Source of the DNA: Chloroflexota bacterium
GTDB lineage: Bacteria; Chloroflexota; Dehalococcoidia; Lucifugimonadales; Lucifugimonadaceae
Length of the DNA stretch: 8,930 bases
Direction: 5' to 3'
Assembly: GCA_029262715.1 (NCBI GenBank)
Contig: JAJCYX010000068.1
Coordinates: forward strand, 1 to 8,930
The notes below the pieces were generated by a model. It worked only from the letters and a program-made list of their open reading frames with translations, had not been told where the DNA came from and ran no database searches. The translations under genes were made by a program, and so were the position numbers. This document shows positions 1 through 6,657 of this stretch, in pieces. The number at the start of each line of letters is the position of its first letter. The first letter of the stretch is position 1.

Positions 1-467
1 CAGAATCGAAGCTGATCGCCAGCATCGCTTGCGGCCCGCAACACCAGCCAATGATCCGAAAAGTGGCTCAACGATTCCCGGACCTGACAATCCTGTGCCA
101 TCACATGTCTGGACTACGTGGCTATGGCAATGAGGCTCGGAAAAACCTGGACCTGGTGCTCGAATCAGCAGAGTTCCCGAACATTCATCTCAAGTGGTCC
201 GGGTTTCACTACATGCGAGAGCCAGATCGAAGCTGGGACTTTCCACACGCAGAGGTCAAATGGGTCTACGAAGAAGCCTATGCTGCATTTGGCATTCGAA
301 TGGTGTGGGGTTCCGACTACCCGGTAGTCACCGGATCGATGACGCATCGGCAGTCATTGGAGGCATTCAGAACGCACTGCGCGTTCGTTTCAGATAGTGA
401 CCGGGCCGCAATTCTTGGAGGAACGTTGAGCAAACTATTGGATAAGGCCAGAACTATGGCTGGCTAG
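1..467 (+). CDS. Amidohydrolase family 2 (TIM-barrel) hydrolase, C-terminal part, 5'-truncated by window edge
   Basis: The reading frame is open from position 3 without a stop, so the gene starts outside the window and the ATG at 51 is internal. About 154 residues are visible. They look like the C-terminal half of the amidohydrolase-2 (PF04909) TIM barrel. A CHHMSG strand end at about 96-113 matches the family's 'ivlcHhgg' strand carrying a metal-ligand histidine. A 'HLKWSG' strand follows. The GSDYP motif at about 309-323 carries the conserved aspartate (codon 315-317) that binds metal or acts as general base. The end, ILGGTLSKLL, corresponds to the usual ILGGNAxRLL helix. Family members are metal-dependent hydrolases or decarboxylases of cyclic or aromatic carboxylates and lactones. 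The substrate cannot be told from this part. It converges on the protease gene, with 22 nt between their stops. Confidence 0.8.
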   Translation, partial: ESKLIASIACGPQHQPMIRKVAQRFPDLTILCHHMSGLRGYGNEARKNLDLVLESAEFPNIHLKWSGFHYMREPDRSWDFPHAEVKWVYEEAYAAFGIRMVWGSDYPVVTGSMTHRQSLEAFRTHCAFVSDSDRAAILGGTLSKLLDKARTMAG

Positions 468-489
468 AGCGACACACAGCCTGCGTTCT

Positions 490-1965
490 CTAACTAACGC
501 GCCTTCGCAACGAGCGCCACATACCTAGCAGCAAAACCGCCGAGATTCCGAGTATTGGCGTCGCCTGCGCCGGGCCGTTGCGCCCTGCCGCACTGCATGA
601 ACCGCCCGTAACTGCCTGATCCGAATCTACAACTGGCGTTTCGTCCACCTGCGGAAGCGGTGTTACCTCACCTTCACCTGCCAACGGTGAAGGTGTGGCC
701 TGCGGCTCAGGCGTCGGCGTGACTCGCCCTGCGGCAGTGATCTGTTCTAGCGTCAACGGCAACAATGTGTTCGGAGTCGGGGTCGGCGAAGGTACTGACG
801 ATGTGGGTGTGGGTGATGGCGCAATGTACAGATCTGCGCCAATGGATGTACGCCACTGGTTTTCAAGATCATCCAGTGACATGTCGTAGACAACCTGCAC
901 TGCGGCCTGGATAGGCAAGCCAGTACCAAGCGCACCGAGAAGCTCGGCCATCTTCTCCTCACCAAACTCCGTCACCATGAAATCGACAGCGGATCTTCCA
1001 GAGCCATAACCAACGAGCGTCAGGTTCGGGTCGCCCGGTGGTCGGTTCAAAGACCTGAACGTCGGCAGTCGCCCGGTTCCCACACCCCATTCGAGGAAGC
1101 GCGTGTATGAGACGGTCTGGTCAAGGTTCCCGTATTCAGCAAGTCCCTCATTCAGCCAGAATGGCACGAGAGCGGCGCCATTTGTCGCCCTGTCAACGAG
1201 AATATGGGTTATCTCGTGAGTGGCAGTGCCGATATCCGAGCGACCTGCCAGCACGAGCACGGTGTTCTCATCACCGAACGCCTGACCCTCGGTAACCAGC
1301 TCGCGAGAGATAGTCGCCGAACGGGGAACAACAGCCTCGATCATCTCGGCGTTGTTGTTGTACAGCATCACAGCTATCGGTGTATCGATCTCGCCACCGG
1401 TCACGGGCGACATCAATTCCAGTCCCTCACGCGTCTTCTCGGCAAGAGTTTCGGCCCTGGACTGTACTGGCCCGTGGTAGAAAACTGTCACTGGACCGTC
1501 AATCACCATCTCCCACTCGAAACGCGCATCAAGCAACAGCTCTTCTTTTCGTTCCGAGAGATAAGACTCGCCGTTGGTCCCAAGCACCTCGAGTTGGAAT
1601 TTGATCAATGCTCCCGGCGGAATGTAACGCTCAGGCGTATTCGTATTTACGAACAGTTCGCCGTCTATCAAACTCTGGTTCGTACGAGGGATGTCGAGGT
1701 AGTTGTACTGAGTTACGTTCCGGTCGCCCACATCGAAGATCACCCTGACATCCTCGACCTCGACTGAGCTTTCGATTTCGGCGAAAAAACGAACCCCTTC
1801 CGGGAATTGGCTCTCCATACCGAATTCAATGAACTCAACAGGCGAACTTTGACCACTGGCGACAGAGCCAGCAGTTACCGATAAAGCAGCCACGGCAAGA
1901 AGAAGAAACAACGATAGGAAAGATTTTCTAGCACGAATAGTCATGTGGCCGAACAGGTTCCTCAC
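490..1965 (-). CDS. Exported, C-terminally anchored gluzincin metalloprotease (peptidase MA-like)
   Basis: This is a 491-residue predicted secreted zinc protease. The N-terminus has a basic stretch (RARKS) and a hydrophobic core (about residues 16-36), as in a Sec signal peptide. Residues 40-165 look like a beta-rich domain. The catalytic motif is HEITH at 250-254, followed by WLNEGLAEY. E273 lies 19 residues after H254, which is exactly the HExxH-x18-E zinc site of gluzincins (M1 and peptidase MA families). Residues 383-440 form a Pro/Thr/Ser-rich linker with PTPT repeats. The C-terminus has GGSCSAAG (454-461), a hydrophobic segment (about 470-483) and an RRR cluster, suggesting anchoring at the cell surface. 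The substrate is unknown; cell-surface protein turnover is inference. The start is uncertain. The GTG at 1965 has no clear ribosome binding site, and the ATG at 1944 (residue 8) gives an equally good signal peptide. Transcribed divergently from the phosphodiesterase gene. Confidence 0.8.
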   Translation of the reverse strand: MRNLFGHMTIRARKSFLSLFLLLAVAALSVTAGSVASGQSSPVEFIEFGMESQFPEGVRFFAEIESSVEVEDVRVIFDVGDRNVTQYNYLDIPRTNQSLIDGELFVNTNTPERYIPPGALIKFQLEVLGTNGESYLSERKEELLLDARFEWEMVIDGPVTVFYHGPVQSRAETLAEKTREGLELMSPVTGGEIDTPIAVMLYNNNAEMIEAVVPRSATISRELVTEGQAFGDENTVLVLAGRSDIGTATHEITHILVDRATNGAALVPFWLNEGLAEYGNLDQTVSYTRFLEWGVGTGRLPTFRSLNRPPGDPNLTLVGYGSGRSAVDFMVTEFGEEKMAELLGALGTGLPIQAAVQVVYDMSLDDLENQWRTSIGADLYIAPSPTPTSSVPSPTPTPNTLLPLTLEQITAAGRVTPTPEPQATPSPLAGEGEVTPLPQVDETPVVDSDQAVTGGSCSAAGRNGPAQATPILGISAVLLLGMWRSLRRRVS

Positions 1966-1974
1966 AGAAGGACT

Positions 1975-2002
1975 GGCTCAACGTTAATTAGATGCTTGAG
2001 CC
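1975..2002. repeat. Inverted repeat GGCTCAA-N14-TTGAGCC
   Basis: Perfect 7-bp arms with a spacer containing TTAATTAG. It lies 10-37 bp upstream of the GTG start of the protease gene. The arm spacing (21 bp start to start, about two helical turns) fits a dimeric repressor site, but no cognate regulator is identified. Confidence 0.4.
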
Positions 2003-2012
2003 GATATACGGT

Positions 2013-2038
2013 GAGTTGAGGGAACTTGGTTCCAACTC
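2013..2038. repeat. Interrupted inverted repeat around GGAACTTGGTTCC
   Basis: Core arms GGAAC (2021-2025) and GTTCC (2029-2033) are separated by TTG. Outer arms GAGTT and AACTC add five more pairs after a 3-nt bulge on the left side. In the phosphodiesterase transcript this could fold into a leader hairpin, or it could be a protein-binding dyad. Confidence 0.35.
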
Positions 2039-2082
2039 GACTCTACTCTATCCTGCGTGCTTTCAATGTTGTCGTGCAAGTT

Positions 2083-2089
2083 GGAAAGG
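2083..2089 (+). promoter_or_regulatory. Ribosome binding site deciding TTG start at 2100
   Basis: GGAAAGG lies 10 nt ahead of the TTG at 2100. The protein read from that TTG begins directly with the first beta strand of the family (TTLVIAAFDG). The in-frame ATG at 1992 has no such site. Confidence 0.6.
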
Positions 2090-2099
2090 CAATATACCG

Positions 2100-3563
2100 T
2101 TGACCACACTCGTGATCGCTGCATTTGATGGTCTACTTCCGCAACAGGTGAACGCCAGTCTGACACCTACTGTTCACGCACTTGCGAGCCGAGGGGTGCG
2201 CTTCACGCGTCACCATTCAGTGTTTCCAACCGTCACCAGGGTTAATTCAGCCGCAATGGTCACGGGTTGCTACCCCGGTAAACATGGCATAGCCGCAAAC
2301 ACAGCGGTGTTCCCTGACCATGATCCGTATTCTGTGATGAGCGTGCTGCAACCCGAGCTTGATGCGATGGCTGCGAACCCGAACACGCCAGTGCTGTTCG
2401 TTCCAACGATTGGCGAAATCCTTGCATCAGCCGGCATGAGCCACGTTTCTATCGTAGGCGGAAGCAGTGGCAACGCGTATGTCCACTTCCCGCAAGCATC
2501 TTCAACTGGGCGTGGCGGAGTGATTCATCCGGAGTTTTCACTCCCCGCTGCCCTGGGCAAAGCCGAGGCAGAACTGCTTGGTCCATGGCCTGATGCCTCC
2601 GTGCCGGGAATCGAGCGGATTCGCAGAGTGACCGAATCCGCTTGCAGGTTCGTGATTCCAGAGATCAACCCTGACCTGTTGTTCGTGTGGTTCCCGGAGC
2701 CAGATGGAGCCAACCATGCCCACGGAATCGGATCAGATCAGGCGAGTCTTGGTATTGCAGAAGCCGATGCTGCAATGAGCAAGATCCTTGACTTGCTCAC
2801 GGAGCAGGGAGACGACCCGGATGTAATAGTAATTTCGGACCACGGCTACTCTACGATCTCCGATGCTGTGAATGTGAATGAAAGGCTCTCAGCAGCTGGT
2901 TTCAGCATTGATCAGGGCGACGGTAGCGTGCTCGTCGGCAACAACGGCGGTTCGGTGCTGCTCAACTACCCGGGCGCAACGAATAGTGACATCGAGTTGC
3001 TGATGAACTGGCTGCACTCTGAATCGTGGGCCGGAGCCATTTTCAGTTCGTTGGAGCATGCACAGGCACTTGGTGCGCTATCGACGGACGAGGTGTTTGC
3101 CAACGGGCCGCGGGTTCCGCACTTCATTGTGTCCATGGCATGGAAGGATCAGTCTGCTAACAACGGGTTCGATGGGACAGCATGGAATGGCAGTAACTCA
3201 CCGATCGGAGCCGGACTGCACGGGTCATCAAGTCCGTTCGAGTTGAGAAACACATTGATCGCCAGCGGCCCATCGTTCAAGAAGTCATCGATATCGTCGG
3301 TGCCATCCGGAAATGTTGATCTAACACCAACGGCGTTGACATTGCTTGGGCTGACAGTTCCGCCTCATATGGATGGTAGAGCTCTGCACGAAGCGCTTGT
3401 GGACGGCCCGGATCCTGAAGAACTGACGGTAGAACAAGATGTTTCGCATGGAGCTGCTTTTCCAAGTGGTATCGATAGTGTCGGCCAAACGAGATACGCC
3501 GTACAGAAGGTCAAAGTCAACGGCCACACCTACATCGAATCCGCCGGTGTCCAGGTTGACTAA
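2100..3563 (+). CDS. Type I phosphodiesterase / nucleotide pyrophosphatase-like hydrolase (alkaline phosphatase superfamily)
   Basis: This is a 487-residue soluble protein with no signal peptide or membrane segment, so it is probably cytoplasmic. It has the bimetal site of the NPP branch of the alkaline phosphatase superfamily. The metal ligand D10 is in the first strand (AAFDG). The nucleophile is probably T46, in a FPTVTRVNSAAMVTG block equivalent to the NPP 'TxPN...TG' signature, with N49 nearby. It is followed by CYPGKHGI. Metal ligands D202 and H206 are in PEPDGANHAHG, D247-H248 in ISDHG, and H374 in GLHGSSSP. Members hydrolyse phosphodiesters, phosphomonoesters, phosphonates or sulfates, and the exact substrate cannot be read. 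Start: TTG at 2100 with GGAAAGG 10 nt upstream. The frame is open back to ATG 1992, but the extra 36 residues (Cys-rich, unlike the family) lie in the intergenic region. It ends 6 nt from the convergent lipid operon. Confidence 0.82.
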   Translation: MTTLVIAAFDGLLPQQVNASLTPTVHALASRGVRFTRHHSVFPTVTRVNSAAMVTGCYPGKHGIAANTAVFPDHDPYSVMSVLQPELDAMAANPNTPVLFVPTIGEILASAGMSHVSIVGGSSGNAYVHFPQASSTGRGGVIHPEFSLPAALGKAEAELLGPWPDASVPGIERIRRVTESACRFVIPEINPDLLFVWFPEPDGANHAHGIGSDQASLGIAEADAAMSKILDLLTEQGDDPDVIVISDHGYSTISDAVNVNERLSAAGFSIDQGDGSVLVGNNGGSVLLNYPGATNSDIELLMNWLHSESWAGAIFSSLEHAQALGALSTDEVFANGPRVPHFIVSMAWKDQSANNGFDGTAWNGSNSPIGAGLHGSSSPFELRNTLIASGPSFKKSSISSVPSGNVDLTPTALTLLGLTVPPHMDGRALHEALVDGPDPEELTVEQDVSHGAAFPSGIDSVGQTRYAVQKVKVNGHTYIESAGVQVD

Positions 3564-3569
3564 TGACGG

Positions 3570-4193
3570 TTATTTGGACGAGCCAGCCACGGGCCGCCCG
3601 GCCTCTCGGTAGGCCGCGATGAACCGCTGAGCTGCGCTTATCGGAGTTCCGACACCGAGGATCCATAGCGCCCATACCGGCTGACTTGCCAGCAACAGCG
3701 CAACCATAATCACGACCCGTTCCGGTCTGGTCAGAAACCCTTGGGTACCTTTGTAGCCTAGCCCTTCTGCCCTCGCCCGAACGTAGCTGATTAGCAATGA
3801 ACCTGCTGTTGCGATCAGTGCCAGGATCACAGCCGACTGATTCGCGCTTTCTGGTCGGGAGTAGTAGACGACGAGACCCAGAAGTACCGCAACCTCTGAA
3901 ACGCGATCCAACACTGAGTCCATTAAAGCGCCTTGCGGGCCGACGCTGTTCGTTCTGCGCGCAATCCCACCGTCCAGCATGTCGAACACTGCGCCCAGCA
4001 AGACGAGAATCCCAGCAATCCAGAACTCCCCGAAACCGGCCAAAACCGCACCACCGGCTGCGATAGCCACACCAATCAGCGTTGCACCGTTGGCCGATAC
4101 GCCTAGTTTGATCAGTGCGTTCGAAACCGGCTCTTCGAACCAGCGCGAGACGCCGTTGCGCAGCGCGTATCTTGTGGTTTGAAGGTCTGCCAA
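3570..4193 (-). CDS. pgsA: CDP-alcohol phosphatidyltransferase, phosphatidylinositol-phosphate synthase type
   Basis: This is a 207-residue polytopic membrane enzyme that transfers a phosphatidyl group from CDP-diacylglycerol to an alcohol. The family signature D-x2-D-G-x2-A-R-x8-G-x3-D-x3-D is fully intact: D71, D74, G75, A78, R79, G88, D92 and D96, with D96 the expected general base. Hydrophobic segments lie at about 36-53, 57-70, 99-112, 119-138 and 160-180. SYVRARAEG (136-144) and TRPER (155-159) supply the basic residues that in actinobacterial PI-phosphate synthases bind the inositol phosphate. With ino1 and a pimA-like gene just upstream, the acceptor is most likely inositol phosphate. 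A glycerol-3-phosphate acceptor (PG-phosphate synthase) cannot be excluded. It starts at TTG 4193; an in-frame TAG 12 nt upstream and no early alternative codon force this choice. A GGGGA lies unusually close, 3 nt before it. Last gene of the operon, 48 nt after pimA. Confidence 0.8.
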   Translation of the reverse strand: MADLQTTRYALRNGVSRWFEEPVSNALIKLGVSANGATLIGVAIAAGGAVLAGFGEFWIAGILVLLGAVFDMLDGGIARRTNSVGPQGALMDSVLDRVSEVAVLLGLVVYYSRPESANQSAVILALIATAGSLLISYVRARAEGLGYKGTQGFLTRPERVVIMVALLLASQPVWALWILGVGTPISAAQRFIAAYREAGRPVAGSSK

Positions 4194-4215
4194 TTGTCCC
4201 CGGATCTATAGTGAA

Positions 4216-4240
4216 TCAGCTATCGCCGCTAAGCAGCTGA
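4216..4240. repeat. Intercistronic inverted repeat TCAGCT-N13-AGCTGA (pimA-pgsA gap)
   Basis: Perfect 6-bp arms with a 13-nt spacer, placed in the 48-nt gap between pimA and pgsA, directly after the pimA stop and about 20 nt before the TTG start of pgsA. There is no T-run after it, so it is not an intrinsic terminator. It may shape translation or mRNA decay. Confidence 0.35.
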
Positions 4241-4241
4241 C

Positions 4242-5396
4242 TTATCCTCGGTAGAGAGCCGGCGGCACGGGATGCCGATCCAGCACTGACTCATAGTAGC
4301 CGAGAACCTGATCAGCAATCTGCTCCCAGACGTACTGCCTGGCACTAGTACCACCATTGACACCCATCAATGCCTGATCTCCCGGGTTTTTGATCATCTT
4401 CTCGACAGCAGCAGCGATTGCTCGTTCGCTCTTTGGTTCGACAAGATAGCCCTGCCGTTCGTCCTGCATCACCGCCCTGAATCCCGGGATGTCAGACGCA
4501 ACAACCGGTGTCCCAGCTGCCATCGCCTCAACAACGATCATGCCGAAGCTCTCTTTGCCAGTATTGGGAGCGCAGAACACATCTGCGTGCTGGTAATAGC
4601 CAGGCAGGTCTTCGTCAGAAACTGGACCCACAAAAATCACATCACTGATTCCACGCTCACCCATCATCCGGTATGAGTCCCGGTCGGGAACGCCCGCACC
4701 GCCCACTATCAACCGGAGCTTCGGGTATCTCCATTTCAATCTCGAATAAGCACCCAGCAGATACTTCAGGCCCTTACGCTTCTCTGCCATTCTTCCGACG
4801 AAAAACAGGTTAAAAGCGTCGTCCTTGTACACAGTCGGCTTTGGTGCCGGTGTTGAAAAGTGGTCGTAATGAACACCATTCGGTATCACCGTGTATTCAC
4901 CCGGAAAATACTTGTTCGCAAACTGCTTGGCAGGCTGAGAAACTGCAATTCTTCCGCTCAACCGTACTGCTCCTTTTCTGAGCAGCCGCTTCCAAAAGAT
5001 GTAGCCTCTGCCAGGACCTTCGTTGAAGGCGTGGAACGTTCCGACGGTGGGTGAGGGCGAGTAGTAGCTTGCCATCAATCCGAACATCGGCATCAACGGC
5101 TCATGAATGTGTACCACGTCGAACTTATGCTCTTGCAAGATCGACATCAGCTTTCGCTGATACCAGACGCTCAAGGAAATGCGAGCCACTGAGCCGGCGC
5201 TAACGAACGGCACGGTTCTGCCGAACGTCTCTAATGGAACCGACCGGAGATCATAGACAGATTCGTTCCCGGTGCATGGCGCAAGCACTCGAACGTCGTG
5301 ACCCTTATCGAATAACGCATTGGAAAGCTCAACCACGTGCGTCTGGACTCCGCCGTAGATTGCGAAATCGTACGGCGACACCATGGCGATCTTCAT
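4242..5396 (-). CDS. pimA: Phosphatidylinositol alpha-mannosyltransferase-like GT-B glycosyltransferase (GT4)
   Basis: This 384-residue GT4-family enzyme probably transfers mannose from GDP-mannose to phosphatidylinositol at the inner face of the membrane. The N-terminal GT-B domain opens MKIAMVSPYDF and has the GGVQ loop (G15, G16) typical of PimA. HIHEP (96-100) and TFH (H122) line the acceptor side. In the C-terminal domain, VGRMAEKRKG carries R202 and K208, the donor-phosphate pair. ESFG with E282 and E290 in VVEAMAAG is the GT4 E-x7-E motif. The resemblance to mycobacterial PimA runs through all these motifs, and gene context (ino1, PI-phosphate synthase) agrees. Start: ATG 5396 with AGGGG 4 nt upstream. 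A GTG at 5465 would extend it by 23 unlikely residues, reading through a strong hairpin. No acyltransferase gene (mycobacterial patA) lies between this gene and pgsA. Confidence 0.8.
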   Translation of the reverse strand: MKIAMVSPYDFAIYGGVQTHVVELSNALFDKGHDVRVLAPCTGNESVYDLRSVPLETFGRTVPFVSAGSVARISLSVWYQRKLMSILQEHKFDVVHIHEPLMPMFGLMASYYSPSPTVGTFHAFNEGPGRGYIFWKRLLRKGAVRLSGRIAVSQPAKQFANKYFPGEYTVIPNGVHYDHFSTPAPKPTVYKDDAFNLFFVGRMAEKRKGLKYLLGAYSRLKWRYPKLRLIVGGAGVPDRDSYRMMGERGISDVIFVGPVSDEDLPGYYQHADVFCAPNTGKESFGMIVVEAMAAGTPVVASDIPGFRAVMQDERQGYLVEPKSERAIAAAVEKMIKNPGDQALMGVNGGTSARQYVWEQIADQVLGYYESVLDRHPVPPALYRG

Positions 5397-5400
5397 AAGG

Positions 5401-5405
5401 CCCCT
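5401..5405 (-). promoter_or_regulatory. Ribosome binding site deciding pimA start at 5396
   Basis: On the minus strand AGGGG is followed by CCTT and the ATG. The spacing is short (4 nt) but the site sits just before the conserved MKIAMVSP start of the glycosyltransferase fold. Confidence 0.5.
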
Positions 5406-5424
5406 GACGAAGTTGGTGAACCGC

Positions 5425-5461
5425 GCCGTGGTCCCAGGTATCGAAAATACTGGACCACGGC
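5425..5461. repeat. Strong intercistronic stem-loop between ino1 and pimA
   Basis: GCCGTGGTCC (5425-5434) and GGACCACGGC (5452-5461) form a perfect 10-bp, GC-rich stem. Inside it, after a small internal loop (CAG opposite T), GTAT (5438-5441) pairs with ATAC (5447-5450) around a 5-nt loop. It fills most of the 89-nt gap between the ino1 stop and the pimA ATG. No T-run follows on either strand, so it is not a classical Rho-independent terminator. A role in mRNA processing or stability, partial attenuation, or a REP-like element is possible. Confidence 0.75.
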
Positions 5462-5485
5462 CCACACTGGCCTCATCTTAGCCGG

Positions 5486-6625
5486 TTACTTCGATTTCTT
5501 CGAGGCTTTCTTCGTTGCGGATGATGTGGATTCCGGCTTGCCACCGGGTGAATGCCCCGCTGCGTAGTCTTCCACGGCCTTACGAGCATCGTCATCTCGC
5601 ATCTGGACCAGCGGAGACTTCATGAAGTAGGCGGAAGCTCCGGCAACAGATCCCGCATGTCCTTTGTCGAGAGCAATCTTGGCGCTGCGAATGGCGTCTA
5701 CTGCCACACCAGCTGAGTTCGGACTGTCCTCAACCTCAAGTTTCAACTCAACGTTCAGAGGCACATCACCCCAGGACGTTCCCTCGAGCCGAATGTACGC
5801 CCACTTACGATCTGTAAGCCACGGCACGTGGTCTGAAGGGCCAATGTGCACGTCGTCTGTTGGCAATTCTTTCTCAAGCTGCGATTGAACAGACTGCGTC
5901 TTGGAGATCTTCTTTGAAGTGAGCCGTTTTCGCTCCAGCATGTTGTAGAAGTCTGTGTTGCCGCCAAAGTTCAACTGGTAGGTCCGGTCAAGTCGAACTC
6001 CTCGGTCCTCAAATAGCCTTGCGAGTACCCGGTGGACGATGGTCGCACCGACCTGTGACTTGATGTCATCCCCAACGATTGGCAGACCTTTGTCCTCAAA
6101 GCGCTTTGGCCAGTAGCCGGTCTTGTCACCGCCGATGAACACCGGAATGCAGTTAACAAATGCGCATCCGGCTGCGAGCACCTGTTCGACATACCATTTG
6201 GTCGCCTGCTCAGAGCCGACCGGAAGGTAGTTGATGACTACGTCAACGTTGCGGTCACGGAGGATTCCGACGATGTCATCAGTGTTTCCTGGCGCAGGCT
6301 CAATGACATCTGCCAGGTATTCGCCAATACCGTCGTGCGTCATCCCTCGGCTGACCTTTACACCGGTCTTCGGTACATCATGAAACTGGACAGCGTTATT
6401 GTTCTTCGAGACAAGGGCGTCGGCGAGGTCTTTGCCTACTTTTTCCTTGTCAACGTCAAATGCAGCAACAACGTCGATGTCACCAATCGAGTAGCCGCCA
6501 AGCACGTTGTGCATAACGCCTGGAACTTTCACATCGCCTTCCACTTCGGCGTACTTGTGAATGCCTTGCACAAGTGACGATGCACAGTTGCCTGCGCCGA
6601 TGATCGCTACATTGATCTTACCCAT
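5486..6625 (-). CDS. ino1: Inositol-3-phosphate synthase (myo-inositol-1-phosphate synthase)
   Basis: This 379-residue cytoplasmic NAD-dependent enzyme turns D-glucose-6-phosphate into 1D-myo-inositol 3-phosphate, the first step to inositol lipids. The N-terminal Rossmann motif is GAGNCASS (10-17). The block around PGVMHNVLGGYSIGDI (35-50) and VAAFDVD (53-59) matches the short prokaryotic, actinobacterial-type Ino1 (about 360-370 aa) rather than the longer eukaryotic form. Further family blocks are NYLPVGSE (132-139), GDDIKSQVGAT (185-195, with K189 in the active-site region), NFGGNTDF (219-226) and SPNSAGVAVDAIR (301-313). The last 17 or so residues are Ser/Lys-rich (TKKASKKSK) and appear to be an extra tail. 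ATG 6625 is the start by homology of the first strand; only a weak GGAG lies 12 nt upstream. It heads the pimA-pgsA lipid genes and follows the regulator after 221 nt. Confidence 0.92.
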   Translation of the reverse strand: MGKINVAIIGAGNCASSLVQGIHKYAEVEGDVKVPGVMHNVLGGYSIGDIDVVAAFDVDKEKVGKDLADALVSKNNNAVQFHDVPKTGVKVSRGMTHDGIGEYLADVIEPAPGNTDDIVGILRDRNVDVVINYLPVGSEQATKWYVEQVLAAGCAFVNCIPVFIGGDKTGYWPKRFEDKGLPIVGDDIKSQVGATIVHRVLARLFEDRGVRLDRTYQLNFGGNTDFYNMLERKRLTSKKISKTQSVQSQLEKELPTDDVHIGPSDHVPWLTDRKWAYIRLEGTSWGDVPLNVELKLEVEDSPNSAGVAVDAIRSAKIALDKGHAGSVAGASAYFMKSPLVQMRDDDARKAVEDYAAGHSPGGKPESTSSATKKASKKSK

Positions 6626-6657
6626 GGTTGCTGTTCGCTCCGTGATCGCTGCCTGCC

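Larger units (their letters stand above)
1966..2099. promoter_or_regulatory. Divergent intergenic region with two inverted repeats
   Basis: These 134 nt lie between the divergent starts of the protease (-) and the phosphodiesterase (+), so promoters for both genes should be here. I could not find a convincing -35/-10 pair on either strand. Two dyads stand out. One is GGCTCAA (1975-1981) and TTGAGCC (1996-2002), perfect 7-bp arms around a 14-nt AT-rich spacer. The other is GGAAC-TTG-GTTCC (2021-2033), flanked by GAGTT (2013-2017) and AACTC (2034-2038) with a 3-nt offset. They could be operators or leader-RNA hairpins. Translation of the stretch as an N-terminal extension of the phosphodiesterase (from ATG 1992) adds 36 unlike-family residues and is not preferred. 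Confidence 0.4.

Noticed and set aside
483..500. GCGTT-N8-AACGC as terminator between the amidohydrolase and protease genes
   Set aside because: Only five pairs with an 8-nt loop, no T-run, and it overlaps the protease stop codon.
1204..1767. 187-codon plus-strand frame opposite the metalloprotease
   Set aside because: It is antisense to a protein with an intact zinc site and signal peptide, and its translation has no recognisable domain; a shadow frame.
1992..2099. N-terminal 36-residue extension of the phosphodiesterase from ATG 1992
   Set aside because: No ribosome binding site at 1992. The residues do not resemble the family and would cover the divergent regulatory region. TTG 2100 has GGAAAGG and begins at the conserved first strand.
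3549..3579. GTCCA...TGGAC pairing as a bidirectional terminator between the convergent genes
   Set aside because: Five-bp stem with a 21-nt loop and no T-run; expected by chance.
5397..5465. 23-residue N-terminal extension of the mannosyltransferase from GTG 5465
   Set aside because: It would be encoded across the strong stem-loop. ATG 5396 has AGGGG upstream and starts with the canonical MKIAMVSP strand.
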